Shown: positions 36,948-50,600 of the stretch, piece after piece
Numbering within the stretch: position 1 is the stretch's first letter
Layout: the number at the start of each line of letters is the position of its first letter
Origin: Dipetalonema caudispina
Lineage: Eukaryota > Nematoda > Chromadorea > Rhabditida > Onchocercidae
Assembly (NCBI GenBank): GCA_013365325.1
Contig: JABVXV010000069.1
Span: 124,001 to 188,000, forward strand
Reading direction: 5' to 3'
DNA: 64,000 nt
Program-made: the position numbers and the translations under genes
The notes under the pieces: model-generated
Databases searched by the model: none
What the model was told of the DNA's origin: nothing
What the model saw: only the letters and a program-made list of their open reading frames with translations

Positions 36948-39900
36948 CTTGTAGTGAGCGGAATTTACCATCATTCAATGGAAAACCTTGTTAGTAGTAG
37001 TCCCTGTGTCAGGCAACTACTAACCAAATTCTCCTCAACAGCTGCTACTCTTTGATGAGTATTCAGATTAAGCAAGCAACGAATAACCTTCCACACACAT
37101 AAAGATCAGAAGAAGATGATTAAATAATTGCCCTATTGAAATCCTTCAAGTGACCCATAAGATGAATAGGCTAGCCAATATATTTCCATTAGTTCAGTTT
37201 GGCTTACCCTAGGTTAATCGATAATTTGTATATAGCAATTTATCATTTATTTTAATGTTTCAAAAATTTTTAGGACATTTTTTATTATAACATAAAAAAA
37301 GATAATAACTATGGCAATATGTGTAAAAAATAAAATCCTGGAAGTTTTTTGTAAGCAATAACGAAATTAAAACCAGAAATGTGTCGTAAGAAAGGAAAAG
37401 CGATTTTATGTAACAGTGTTGGGAATTACAACAAAAATATTTCACGAACTATTTATAAAAAAAAAAGAAAAAAGATGGATTAGTGGTATAGAGCGAAGCA
37501 AACATAAAATTTATATGGATCAAAAAAATCAACAGAGAACTGATAGTTTTCATTGCACAATTTTATTTCGCATTTCAAAACGTTTGATTGTACCTTTCTT
37601 TTGACGCAAGAGGTAACAGATAACGCATTAATAGTAAGTTATGATTCCATTTCACTCTAAAAATGAGTGGATGCGGTATAAACATGAAGATTAAGTTATT
37701 GAAATTAAATTGAGAAAAGTCAAAGGTGAAAAAAAGGCAAGGAATCAAACAACAAGCCTATGTTTTTTGATCCTTGGAGGTTTAAGTGCAAAATAATATG
37801 TATAGATGTAAGGTAATAATTTATGAATTGAAATATGTTTTTGGTTCTAATGAAGATGCTTTATAAAATTAAACCAGCATATATTCTAGGCTCTCTTTCT
37901 TTCTCAGGCTCGAACCAATTTCATCTATGCTTTCATACATCTGAGGAATAATCTTGTGGCAAAATATAAAAGAAATACATAGTCACAAATACATAGAATT
38001 CCTCACTCACATTTACCAAATTTATGGACAAACATCAAATCTCCAGCGATATATGATCAAAAAGAGCGCAGCAGACTGAATAAAAATGGACTTAGACTAA
38101 AATAGCAAGCAGAATTCACTCGATCTGATGAATGAAATTCAAATGAAGACTGTTGAGACATTCCTAATTCACATCATTTCAGAATTTAAGAAACTTCGAT
38201 CGATTACAGACGTCAAATGATGGAACGAAAGAGATTAAGCAGAAAATTATTTAATTTTATTTGCATAAATTTCCCTCTTCCCAATCGCATTGTTATGCTG
38301 ACATGAATTAATAATTACAACGTTTCCATATAATCTTTGCTACTTAGCAGATACAGTAAATATTTCACGTCTCAGTATCATATGCAGACAGAACCAGTCG
38401 GATTGAAAACAGATATTGCATTTTAAAGATACCAAATTGTAGTTTAAATCAAAGATTCTGATCCTTTTTCCCAAGACTACAAAAAGTTCCAAATCCTCCG
38501 CTGTTTACCCTAAATTCCAAACTCATTTTTGGTGATAACTGTCGTCAAAACTAGGTCAGACGAAATATGCTTCCATTAATCATATAAATTTATATCTCCA
38601 TATATAATCACTTAAAGTAAAAATTTGAAGTGATATTTTATTCATTTAAAATTACATTTTCCCAAGAAGTTCTTCAAATGATTGATTTCGTAATATCAGC
38701 ACAATCGAAAACTTAACTAGTAATCGGATTTACAATAACAGTCGATAAATTAGATGCTTGAAAAACATAGCAATATGCAAGATGCATGTCAAAGAACCAA
38801 CAAGAATAAACAAAAGTTCACACATTCCCACTCTTCGATCACTTCCTTTTCTGCCTTCATTCTTTATCTATTGTTAGTTTTGTTGAAAAAAGATGAATTT
38901 CGAAAATTCGAAGAGTGGGATGTTAAAATTTCTCGTATTTCAAAAAATTTAAATCTAAAGCTCAAAACGATCAGTTATTTCGTTATTTTTTATAAAACAT
39001 GAAGAACTAATAAGAAATAAGGAAAGAAGCGCTAGTTTAATTATTTTCTTCAATTACAAGTCGCAAACAAGAAAAGTAATAATATTAACTAAAAAATGCT
39101 TCCTTGACCTTTTGTAGATCAGCTTATAAAAACTCATATTGGTAACATAGTCTTTTTTCTATTAATGTAGAAAAGTTGTAAAAAGATTTTGAATTTCATG
39201 TTAAAACATGCAGAAGCATGAAACTTTCTAATGCGGAAGTAAAATTAGTTTATTGAAGGAAATTATCGGTGAAATTCGCTAATTTTTTCAAAATGTATCC
39301 GATATTTCTATTAGAATGTTTCTCAAAACAATGAATGAACTAACTTGTTGTTGCAATTTCGGAATATTCTGAATCAGTCCACATGTTTGGTGCCGTATAT
39401 AGCCGTAATTTAAAACGATACGATGTTGCTGGTTTGAGTGGCCCATTACAGATGGTATCAACTTCGATATCACCACATGTACCGTCCGCACCTATTATCT
39501 ATAAGATTTTCAAAGCTTAATTTAAACTTAAGAAAGCAAGAGAGCTTATTTAACTTTACAATTCTATTAGGATGAATAAGCTTTTTTGACTTTATCAAGC
39601 TTCCAAGACACATTGAGTACAACTATTCTAAACTTCCCTCTTGATCTAGTAAGGTTTCTTCTTTTGAGTTGAGATTTATTAGATTAAGGTAGGACAGCAA
39701 ATCTCTGCTAAATCCGTCCTAGGTATTTCATCGCAGTGTGAAAATGATAACATCCAACTAATCACGTCTTTCTGGAAGTTTATAGATAGCCGAAAAGAAG
39801 TTGTCAAATATTAACCAACCAAGCGATCTGGATCAAAGCTATTCTATAGTAAATGATTCGACATAATAAAAAGAGCACCGGAAGACCCTTGTCGAAGGCT

Positions 39901-42900
39901 TATTATATTCGACGCTGAGTAATATTACCCATTAACAAATGGCATTGAATCGAGTGATTTTGGCTTCTTTTAACAAAGGTTGAAGGGCAATGAGACGGCT
40001 GCTAATGTGGTAAAAGGGAAGTTTACCATGTTTGTGTGGAAAGTTTAAATTTTGCGCTTTTTCCTAATCCTAATTTATTTAAGTAATTTCCAAAATTAAA
40101 ATTTGCACAGAAGGTGAAAACAATCAGTTACCCATGTAATTTTAGTAGAATTTGGTTTGTGAAAAAAAAAAACACATTAAAGTCATACTTCAGAAACAAA
40201 GTGTGGTGGGAAAAATTTCCGGAGTGGTTCGATTGCTGTTTCAATCGCAACATATGCTGGCCACAAATCGAATTTCTGCGCTTGACCCCATGTCTAAAAA
40301 CACGTGAATAACTGAATTAAATTTTAAATATGTATATATATATTAAGCCGATAACTTTATTCAGCAAAAGCGGTAATATAACAAGAAGTGTAAATATCTA
40401 AAGTGCATTAATTAAGTGATATTCTATGATAAAATATAATGAGATAGCTCAAGAAGTTAATAAACATAGCGCAAATAATTAAACAAATAAACAAGTAGAA
40501 GAAGGGATATAAATAACTTTTGAAGTGGAAATTCAAACAACGAAAATCTTACAAGTGTTTTGTTTTGATTATCAATGATGGAATTGATTATATTTTCATT
40601 ATTATTGCTAACTTCAGCAACAATTAGCGCCGATTTCTTTAGATATCCGTGTTTCGTGTTGAACATCGATGTGCTATATCGTATCCCCATATCGGTGCTA
40701 TGAATTGTGTTATACACTATTTCAACGCGTGATGAAGGACGTGGTGGAGCTGAAATAGTTATTCGTAATGATTTTTTTAGAGATAAAAAATTTAATTTAA
40801 ATCTTTCGAAATGAAATAGTGGAGAAAGACAAAATTTTTTATTTCTAAATATCATAAATTTTCATCGTGACGGTCGTAATGTTTCTCATGCGATCCTTGA
40901 GTAGGCTGTGTAATTTGTTTTGATTAAGGAGGGATTTTTCTACTTTGAAATTATTAAATTAAATTCAAACAATACGAATAAGTAACGAAAAATAGAAGAG
41001 AAAACGAACGTAAAATGGGCATTTCGGCATGTACAGCATCAGAAGCAGCACTAAAATCACCTTCACCAGCTTCCGTAACAGCTCGAACGTTCATTCGATA
41101 TCTTAAGCCACCAATTAAATTATCCACAACTGCTTCAATTGGTTGTTGTTTATCGTTATCGTTGATATTGTCATGAAAGGATAAGGGTGACGGATGCGTT
41201 CCAGCACCAACACTTACTGACCAATCACTTTCTCGATCATCCTCCTATTTAGAACATATGCATATTCATTGTTCACTTAATGATAAAGATAATCTATTTG
41301 GTATTCAAAATGTAAGCGATAATTGTTAATAGAAATAAATGAAATCGAAAATGCAAGCAAATTCTAAAGCGCCATATTTGTACTATCAAATTGTATTATC
41401 AGTGATAAATAATGTTTTTTTTTTTTCTTTAACTTATTTGAAACTTAACGTGGAACAGATTAATGACGTAGAAGTATTTTTAAAACTGTTGCATACGAAA
41501 TAATTTGAAGAAGGAGAAGATTCTGAAGAAATACTTCATCGAGACAGGTCAAATCAGTTTAACGGCCTTGCAATAACTGCGAAAAATGTGAAATTCGAAA
41601 AAGTGTGAACGAATGTGGGTGGTATTAAGATTAATGGAATGAACATTGAAAAGAAAGAATTTCATGTACTGAGTAAATTAATCATGCAAATAGCAAATAT
41701 AACAATCATGAAAACAGAAGTAACCAATGAAGCAAACCGTTTTTTTCAGTGCTGGTACTCAATATTGAGAATTGCAAAATGAACTGTTTAACAATTTTAA
41801 AAATCAACAAAATATCTCGCAGTATTCTGTTGTGGTAGAAAAAAATGATTGAAAAGTAGTAGACGAACGATGTCATTAGAAAAGAAACAAACGTTGATAA
41901 GAAAGAAAGAAAAAGTGTTGAAGGTGAGGAAAAAGAAGTTGAAAAAGGATGGAGTACAAATGGAAGAAACAGGTAAATATTGTAAACTGCTTCCCCTTCT
42001 TTTAGTGCAAAATTTCAAATAAAAATTTATATCTGTGAAAGGAAGCACAAAGAGAACCTGTTTTCTAGGTCAAACGATAAGTCTTTATTTCCATTTTCTT
42101 AATGATATGCGCATCTCTTTCCTCAAACATAATTTGCTATAAAAATTTACTGCCAGATAATTTTCCCTCCCAAAATTAGAAACTGAATGACATTAATTAA
42201 TAATCAAAATAGGCGTTAACTGAACTTTTACTTCATGCAATTCTCGTCAATTTGTAATTTCTTTTTTTTTTTTAACTCATAACTTATCGTCCAATGTACA
42301 TTATTTTACATTGCAATCACTAGAATGTAAACTGGAGAGTTTTTTTTTTTTTTTTTTTTTTCACTAAAATACAAAAAATAAACTCTCTCTTATTTCTACT
42401 GAATTTGCTAAGCTTTTCACAAATTCAATCTTAATCATATAATTCTGCATAAATAGTGATAGTTCTGGTTCTACCTAATTATATTTCATAAAAATAGATT
42501 TTCAAGACTTAAAATTTTAGCCAATCACTTGCTCCTAATTTCCGATTTCCTTTTGATTTGCAAGAGGTCATTTGCATACTAGTCAAATGCAGAATTTATT
42601 TCAGTAAAATATAATTAGATAGAAAGAAAGTTAAGAAGCATCTTAAACTGAAGAAGAAAGTTAAAAACAAAAAAAAAAAAAAAACAAACCATAGGATGTA
42701 TGCCAATAATATAGTGCGTAATGATACCATTTGGTAAAGATGGTGGTAGCCAAAATAATTGTACACTGTATGGATTCAATATGCGCACCATTAGATTCCG
42801 GACTGGTCCCGGTCGATCTTGTCGTGTTTCAAAAACAACTGGTTCCATTGTCCGAAGTTTTGGTAAACAACTCTTATCATTTGCTTTACCACAGATAACC

Positions 42901-45900
42901 TAAAAATAGATTTATATTTTACTGATTGCAGAATTTATTTTTAATTTAAATTCATATTTATATTCTACAGTTTGCTTTCAAATAGCTCTAAAGGAAATTC
43001 TATTTTTTGTTACGTCAAATCAGTTTGCAAATGTTTGAAAAGAATATAAGTAAACGTGTAAACAAAGTTCACTGTGACAATAACCGTTTAGCTATGCTAG
43101 GAATAAAAACAGTATAATATTCTATTACTTTTAGGGATCAAATGGATTAAATATACTACGCTTACTTCATACGTTTATATACTCTACACCATGAAGGTTA
43201 CCGTTTAAAGAAAAGTTGAAAGATGCACCTGAGAATTTATAATATAACGATGATAAGGCCGTAATCCTTCTAGAACAACAGGTGATATTTCCGGTGTTAG
43301 AGGCGTAGTGCGATCATAAATAGTCATATTTCGCATATCTAGTACTACGATATGCAAATTGCACTCCGGAGGATCGAAAATAATGGGTGATTCAAGGGTT
43401 GCCCGAAATGAAGCTGTACTTTTTGCTATTTCTTTTGCCGTTATATTGACCTTTGGTGCACTGATCCGAAGAAGTTCTTCAAATTTCTGCGCACTAGCAA
43501 TACCACTTTTTGTTACTGTGTAAATTTGTACCTAAACTGAAGTACTGAGAAGATAAAATAACTGGAAGAAAGGTTGTAAAATAATTAGCTAAATGTCCTT
43601 GTAATATTGTACAAATTTAAATTAGTCAAACTGATGAGTTATATTTAGTCTATTTAACTTAAGTCTATTTAGCAAACCTGTACAGGTAGCAAAATTAGCT
43701 ATATCTATCCTTTACGAAATAACAAATAAAATTTTCGGTGCACTAAAAAAGTTCATTCATTTTTCTCTCCTGATATTTTGCTAACTTTTATCGCTTCCGC
43801 TCAGCACATCAGTTATTCAATAAAATGATGGCTTATAAATTAGCTTATAGTTCATCTTTCTTACCTTATAGCAAGCACCACGTTTAAGCTTGGGAACAGT
43901 TAAGGGATCACGTTCGTATTGCTTTCGCTCAAAGCGTTTTGACTGTTCTTGCCACATGCCACCGATCGACTTACTTAATGGATCAACACGCAGATGTAGC
44001 GTGCTATCGGAACCTACAATATTTTCCCAAACATCATCCAGTCGTGCTCGAGCCATCTCAGCTACGGGCCATTTTAGCATCAAAGTACCATCGGATTCCT
44101 GAAATTTTACTTAGTGATTTACAAGTAGCAAGTCATCTTTCGTCATTGATTGAAAAGATTCAAAAAAGTAATACTTGAAAAGAGGATGAATTCATTACCA
44201 TAAATTTTGATCTGCGTAGAAATCAAACAGATAACGACAAATACTTGTAATAGCTAAGGTTGATTAATGGATATAGTAATTAAGGATAATTAATTACTGG
44301 GCAAGCTTTTAGCATGGTTACATGCAAACATAAATTTTAATATTCGTTCAATTAAAAATTGTCACTTACTGATAGCTCCAATCCAAAAGTTTCCATATCA
44401 AAAGCTGGTTGTAAGGCAAAACTTTTAGAGATGATATTACTCGATGCATTTTCGCTAATTGTTTTTGCAGAAACTTCATAACGTTGGCCAGGATGTAGAT
44501 CTACATAAATCGAGCATCTAAACACATTCTTCATCAAACAATATTTTTCATAAAACTTTAAATTATAACCCTTAAATTAACCCTTAAATTAAATAAAAAT
44601 TAAATAAAAACGTCGAAGTGTGAATGTCGTTTCGGTTAGGACAATCATGTTGTGCAGAACTAATGTTTATTATCTCGAATTACTAATATGATAGCGACTT
44701 GTATCGATGATGCTTAAAAGATGAAATTGAAAAAAAAGACAGATGGAATCATGATGGAGTTGAAATAAATTATGATTCAAATTTTTGTCACAAATTTTTA
44801 ATGAATTTGTAATCGATAAATATGCATGCAGTAAGAAATTTTTAAAATCTCATTGATGATTAATCAATTCACATAGTTCTATAGAGATTTGATATCTTCT
44901 AATGAACTTACTGTCTTGCAATTGAGGTGCTTGTCGAATTTTCAACACTTGATATTTTCTCAATAACATCTAGTTTTTCATTCACCAAACTTACGAAACA
45001 TTTCTCTACATGACTTTCAGATTCTGATGCTATGTCTATAATCAATCTAAAAAAACATCGCTGGTCACTAAAAACTTTCGCATAATTTATTTAATTCTAT
45101 CTACTCGTTTCAGAGATAATTTATTCGACTTCTATAATGCTTTTCTTCATCATTCAAAACAGTTACCTTTTCACTTCAATTTGCGAAATAAACCTATTTT
45201 ACAGGACAACAAGTAGTATAACAAAGTTTTAATAGAAAAACTATCAAACATAAGTATTACCGGAATTTTCGTTTCTCATAATCCGTTAAAATCTTCAAGT
45301 TTTCAGGAATTTTTGGCTTCACCGTATGTAATAACTTGACACTTTCTGATGCTTCACTACTTTTCTTCGTTTTTGCAATGAACATATAAGTTCGTCCGGG
45401 TTGTAGACCACTGCATATTTCAACTGATGTCTGATTACTTTGTACTATAATCTGGAACTATTATTAGAATGAAGGATTGTAATGATTATCGGCTATATAC
45501 AAAATTACTGCATTATGATTGAATTATTGACAAGAAATTTCCAATTCCCCAGAAATTCTCCTGGATCTCCGATATCAATCAATCTCCTTTATTTAACTTA
45601 CTTCAGTCAACGGAGTGCTGGTCTTATCAAGCTTATAACTGATCGAAATTGAATCAGCGCCTGTTCTTGATGTTAAGAACCATGAAAGTCGTATGCAGGT
45701 AGTATTGAGTTCTGTTACTGTTAAATTTTCTGGAGAATAAGGCTCTGAAAAAATAATTGGAAATAATTAGGACAGTGAAATTATTGATTGATATGTGGAA
45801 AATTTCAAAGTGAGCATAGCCAAAAAATGTTAATTTAAAATTTATTTTTCTACTGAGATTTGAGTTTTAAAAATTAAAACCTTTGATAAAAGCGGTGTTC

Positions 45901-48741
45901 TGTTTGAAAAATTAAAAAAGTATAATGATCATAAAAATGAACTTGTTGTCAAGATGCCACTCCAAGGTCGACCTTCGACATTTCTTATTTGCGGTGTAAT
46001 AGAAACATTATAATTTTGTCCAGGCATTAAATTTCCAAGATAAATTTCTATATATTTTTGTTCCGGAATATCATTAACTTCAAGTGTCGGAAAATGTCGC
46101 AATGGATCAAGTTGTACATAAGATATTTGATAGCTATCCTGTAACAAATTTCGCAGATGAATCGGTTTCAAATTCAGGAGAATGATCCTACTACATTATT
46201 ATATCAACATTCAGAATAGTTTCCCCAAAGTACATTTCAATTTTCCATTATAAACTAATATAAAAACAATAGCTAAACTTTCATTTATATATCTTTAATT
46301 TGGTAGCGAAATTCTAGACAAAAATCTTCATTAATGACTATCAGAAACATCAGAAACTTTTGTTTAACTCTGCTTCAGAGCATTCAGAAGACAATTGGAA
46401 TTTCAATGATTCACAACGAAATTGTTGTTTAATCATTTGTGCATTATCAATATACCCGTCGGTTTCCAATGAAACTCTAACCTGTAAAGCTTTCTCAGGT
46501 TTCAACGCTCGTAGAGTAATATTGTTGTGAAAAGAAAAGATGGATGCATTACGTGAGGCGAAGTCTGGTGCTACTGGATCTGTTATTACTCGTTCTTCCT
46601 TGATCAGTTCCGATTCACCCTTTCGCCTACCAATTACCGATATACTGAAATCAAATCGAATTATATTTACTCTGAATTAGATTAGAATTGTCTTAAATTG
46701 AATGATTTTTCCCTTGTTGGAAAAGGAAAGCAAAATTAGCCAGAAAGAATACACAAAACAAAGAAGTAAACCAAGTGCTATTCTTCTTTCAAGCTTATTA
46801 TCCTCTCTTTCAATTTACAATATTCACAAAAATTTAATTATAATTTATGAGAAATCATTCTATGTGTCCTTCATCTGTTCATTTCTGATTACAACACTGA
46901 CAAACAAAGCAAGCATACTTCAATATAAAATGGAAAAAATATACATTTACGATTATTACGGAACGGCAAAAAAGAAAACTGAAAAAAGTACGAATGGAAA
47001 AGGGATTTTATCATTTTGCATAAAGATATTATCTGCCTAGTGAATCTCAGTTTCTTTATTTCTTTTAGCGCCAACTTATAGAAACCTTTAAGGTCAAATA
47101 CCTTACTGCTCGAAAACTACAACCAAAATATAGAAATGCATTTAGACTGAATAAATTTATCTGAACAAATTTACAGATGGCTCAAAGCCTATAAATTGAA
47201 TGAACCAATGGATAGCTCAATGAAATAAGTTCGATTGAATATTTGAAATATCTTCCTATGTACGTTAGTCTTTTATTTATTTGTTCTTAGCTAAAGAAAT
47301 TTGCTGAATTATTACTTAATAGATACTTGCACGATACTCTCACAAAGAAGTAAACGGCTAGTGAATGGAATTAATCAGTATGAATTTAACGATTTTGTTT
47401 ACATTTTCTCTGAACAAAGAAGTTCATTTACGTTTTCGTTTTCAATGAGTTATTCTATGTAGAAATTTTTTCTAATTTTTATTCTAAACGAAAGCGCAAA
47501 CAAGACTATTCAAAACCTAACCTATATTGATGGCCAGGATGAAGGCCATGAATGTTGATGGTCTTGAAATCTGATGGTGATGCCAAAAATGTCCTGTTGA
47601 TATCGCGTTCTGACAGATCTCTAAAATTATCAGCATTAAATCTTTTTAATATAATACGCTTTACTACTGCTCCGAATTGAAACTGTCTTACTTTCTGAAA
47701 TTTAAAGCTTAAACAGAGCATTTCAATAATTTTTCTAATATAATTTTTTTTAACTTTTAAAAGACTTGTAAAAAAAAATGCGAATTAAAACGGTGAAATT
47801 TACACGACTGGTGAAATGTCAACAACTTTAGCGATAAATTGGCCAAAACTGGTTGAAGAACGAGGCAAAATAACAGTGAGTAATGTTGAACGATCTATTG
47901 GATCTTTTTCGATTGAAAAGTCTGGTAAAGTTGATAAGGAACGCTGAAAAAGCTGCTTCCATTGGATGGGCTCTGGTTTTTGAAATACCTGAGATTTGTT
48001 TGGAGCATTCGCGAGCTGTAAAGTAGAATTAGGTTAGATTTATTATCTATTTTACTAACTATTTACAATTTCAAGTTTTGCAAATTTAATTATTTCAAAC
48101 AATATAAATTTCGTACCACGCTGTCGTTGATAATGAAAGTAGTAATTTTTGGATCATTCCGCAGCATTTCTGTATGAAGTCTTTCGTTTAAGATTTCTAA
48201 AAATGGACGTATATATATATACCATAAAGACTCTTAACCTACTGCATTTAAGGATTTTGAAGTCTTTACTTTCGATTTTGAGATGAAAAAGTATAAATCA
48301 AATATCTTACATAGGCGATCAGGCAATAAATCACAACACTTATACTATTATCTTGGTTTACATGAAATTCAATATATAAAGATCTTTCAAAGAATGCTTC
48401 CACACTATTATTCTTAACATGCTTACTTATTAAATGACAAATTCAAATTTTCAAATTGCTAAAATCTTCTTGAAGAATAAAAAAATCTCACCCTGATATG
48501 CAAAAGAAGTGGAAGTGTTCCCGTGACTATTCCGAAAAGAAACAGAATTAGTAGTGAATTGTGAACTTGCTTTACCAATTAAATAAAATATAAAGTAAAA
48601 TTTCAGCAATTTCTTGAATACATTTTTTAATTTAGTAACTTCAGAATAAATAACAGCTCGAGTAGTGATGATAGTAAAATGAGCGATGATCGTACTAGTA
48701 ATATTAAAAAATTTCTGTCTGAGGCCTAAATTGGGCTTCAT
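27421..48741 (-). CDS. dep-1: receptor-type tyrosine phosphatase, R3 class (DEP-1-like)
   Basis: Exons (5' to 3'): 48741-48492, 48196-48117, 48015-47806, 47694-47522, 46644-46482, 46138-45943, 45744-45602, 45451-45261, 45046-44912, 44517-44370, 44098-43865, 43531-43229, 42899-42690, 41244-41010, 40749-40553, 40293-40189, 39498-39345, 36260-36143, 31295-31162, 30850-30580, 30245-30123, 29747-29663, 29519-29352, 29168-28971, 28768-28539, 28188-28053, 27792-27421. Phases agree; sum 4962 nt (about 1653 aa). A secretion signal ([15 protein letters not shown]) precedes an ectodomain with about eight fibronectin-III-like repeats, seen from tyrosine-corner motifs such as HPGHQY, MPGQNY, QPGRTY and HPGQRY. 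One membrane helix (near residues 1050-1072) is followed by KKRRKS. The single PTP domain has [36 protein letters not shown] (acid Asp1450), [14 protein letters not shown] (Cys1484) and QQYIF, so it should be active. Many FN3 repeats plus one PTP domain defines R3; C. elegans DEP-1 dampens EGFR and LIN-12 signalling. The N-terminus is uncertain. Confidence 0.9.
27989..28046 (+). repeat. purine (A/G) tract inside a phosphatase intron
   Basis: Nearly pure run of AAG and A-rich units on the plus strand, so a long polypyrimidine run in the transcript, just inside the 5' end of the intron between 28053 and 27792. It contains one T. It is a low-complexity tract; the plus-strand frame across it (poly-Lys) is not a gene. 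Confidence 0.7.
34189..34850. other. GC-richer island inside the phosphatase intron
   Basis: About 660 bases of visibly higher GC and CpG content than the surrounding AT-rich intron, open in several frames on both strands. It contains a direct repeat of 17 bases (34581-34597 and 34602-34618, core gttgcgatcgta) and an ACAC/ACAT microsatellite at about 34470-34494. The predicted peptides show no family resemblance and overlap on both strands, so I read it as non-coding: a regulatory or promoter element, or a remnant of inserted DNA. Confidence 0.4.
35881..35914 (+). repeat. A(34) homopolymer
   Basis: Thirty-four uninterrupted A residues within the large phosphatase intron. On the transcribed strand this is a T run. 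There is no adjoining open frame or target-site duplication that would mark it as a retroposed tail. It is prone to length polymorphism and sequencing error. Confidence 0.9.
36261..39344 (-). other. dep-1: intron of the phosphatase gene, 3.1 kb
   Basis: Separates the last extracellular exon from the transmembrane exon (gttagt donor, atttgcag acceptor). I see no exon or other gene in it. It carries the AG dinucleotide repeat at 36915-36942. Confidence 0.6.
36915..36942 (+). repeat. (AG)14 microsatellite
   Basis: Fourteen perfect AG units within the 3.1-kb phosphatase intron, flanked by further purine-rich sequence. Confidence 0.9.
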
Positions 48742-50600
48742 ATCTCGAACTTACTAAGATCAATTTTGGGTACTGCTGAAGATCCAATATTATCGACCAT
48801 ATTATAAATGAATTTATTTCATCCAAAAAAAAGGAAGATAGCTGCCAATGATTAGCAGCTATGGTAACAAAATATGTTGGTCAGAGACAGTTCCTGTTTT
48901 CAACTGAATCATTTCGGTGGAAAATTTCATTGCAATATACTGAATCACCATTCTTCAATTCTAAAAAATTACTTCAATTTATTTCCTAAATCTGGACTGG
49001 AAACAGGAAAGACTAAACAGTAGGTAATAAAATACATTGATCAGAAAGAGTTCCATTTCCAACTGAATTAATTTTGTGGAAAAAAATAAGTTAGAAGAAC
49101 TTTAAAACATCGAAAACTTCTGCACAGTTTAAGTAAACTTATTCTTACAAAAAGTATCGAAACTATTATTGTATCCAATAATTTTTTGAACGATATGCAA
49201 TATTTTTAAAAGTATAAACGCTGATATTTGCATTCACGCAAAAACTAAAATCTAGAAGATGGGAGGTGTAGCCTGATTCTTTGATGTCTTGAAGAACATT
49301 TTGTATTGTCTCGTGATTTGTGTAGAAAAAAGTAGGTACACGGGGAACTTGAGGTAGTATAAATAAACATAGCCTGGCTGTGGTCAGTTTAAATTGCATT
49401 TGAAAATATTGAAAATCTTAACTGGACACCCAATTATTCATGAGGGAATATTCGCATCGCTAGATTTTAATTCGGAACCTGTTGAAATTTTTCTCAAAAT
49501 AAGTGAAGTGGAAAGGAATAATATCCTACTAGTATCATTAAAATTTCCTTCGATGGTATCAGCACCTCTATAAGTCAGGTATCGTAAGTACTTCGTATTT
49601 CTTCAAAATATTTCACAAAATAAACAAGATAATTTCAACTTCAAACAGTATCTCTACTTTACTCTTTAGCAAAATTCCTGATAGTATAGGCAAGATTCTA
49701 TCTCAACTTGTGGTAGTGTAGCATACGTAAGAATTTAATAAAGCTTAAATATTGTATTTTTAAAAAACTAGTAGTTCCTGCAATATTTTCTTTCAATCCT
49801 TATTTTTACATCAAATCATCAAATTTAAAAGAAAGTCTAAAAAAAAAAAAACATTGTTATATGAATTAGCATATGGTTAATACGATCTCATTTCGCCCTA
49901 TATTTTAGCTCTAATTTATTCCAAAAACTGGAATTTCTGATTATAGCGAGTTTGTTGACAATATATAAACAAAATCAGAAAAGGTAAGGACATCAATAAA
50001 TTTTTTCAAAAAGATGAATGAATAAAAGAAATGCAAAATCGTAAAGAATATAGTTGTGATCGGTAACTGTCGAACTTTTCAATCTTTTTAATTGATAACA
50101 TTCCATGGGAATGTTGCGGTAAATTTTACATCTTGTAATGAGTGTATGCACTATCTATCTGTTGTGAATGAGTTAATAAATTAAATTAAATCAAATTAAA
50201 ATAAATTAAGATAGTGTAATAGCAATAGAGAGAGTTGGCAAATGGTAAAAGTGTGGAATGGGATGATGTGGGAGATGATATATTGTAACTCTATCGACTA
50301 GTTTATATTTGTAAAGCACTGAAAAAGTCGGTCACTATGATTTCATTTAGGTGTCAATGATTACTGCAGGATACAAAAGTTTTGTACGACATTTCTTTTA
50401 TTACAGTGGAAAATTCTTTCTGATCTATTGTTGCAATGAAATTTCATCCCTATAAGTTACTTTAAATCTTAGAATGGAATAAAAAAGTTACTGATAAGAT
50501 CGTGATAGATTAGAGTCATAAGATTATATAAGATAATTACAGGACTGTGAAAAAATTGTGATTAGATTGTGAAATGATGATAAACTAATGATAGGGTCAA
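48742..50600. promoter_or_regulatory. 5' flank of the phosphatase gene
   Basis: Should hold the promoter and any further 5' exon of the phosphatase. A 62-base segment occurs twice in diverged form (48863-48924 and 49023-49084). A small 8-bp foldback (atagctgc/gcagctat) lies just before the first copy. A minus-strand frame from ATG 49399 (77 codons, weakly signal-like start) could be an upstream exon, but I found no phase-consistent splice to the signal-peptide exon. Confidence 0.3.

Noticed and set aside
40114..40311. Plus-strand frame of 65 codons.
   Set aside because: Antisense of a phosphatase ectodomain exon (40293-40189) that joins its neighbours in phase.
43890..44178. Two plus-strand frames of 70-79 codons.
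   Set aside because: Antisense of the phosphatase exon 44098-43865.
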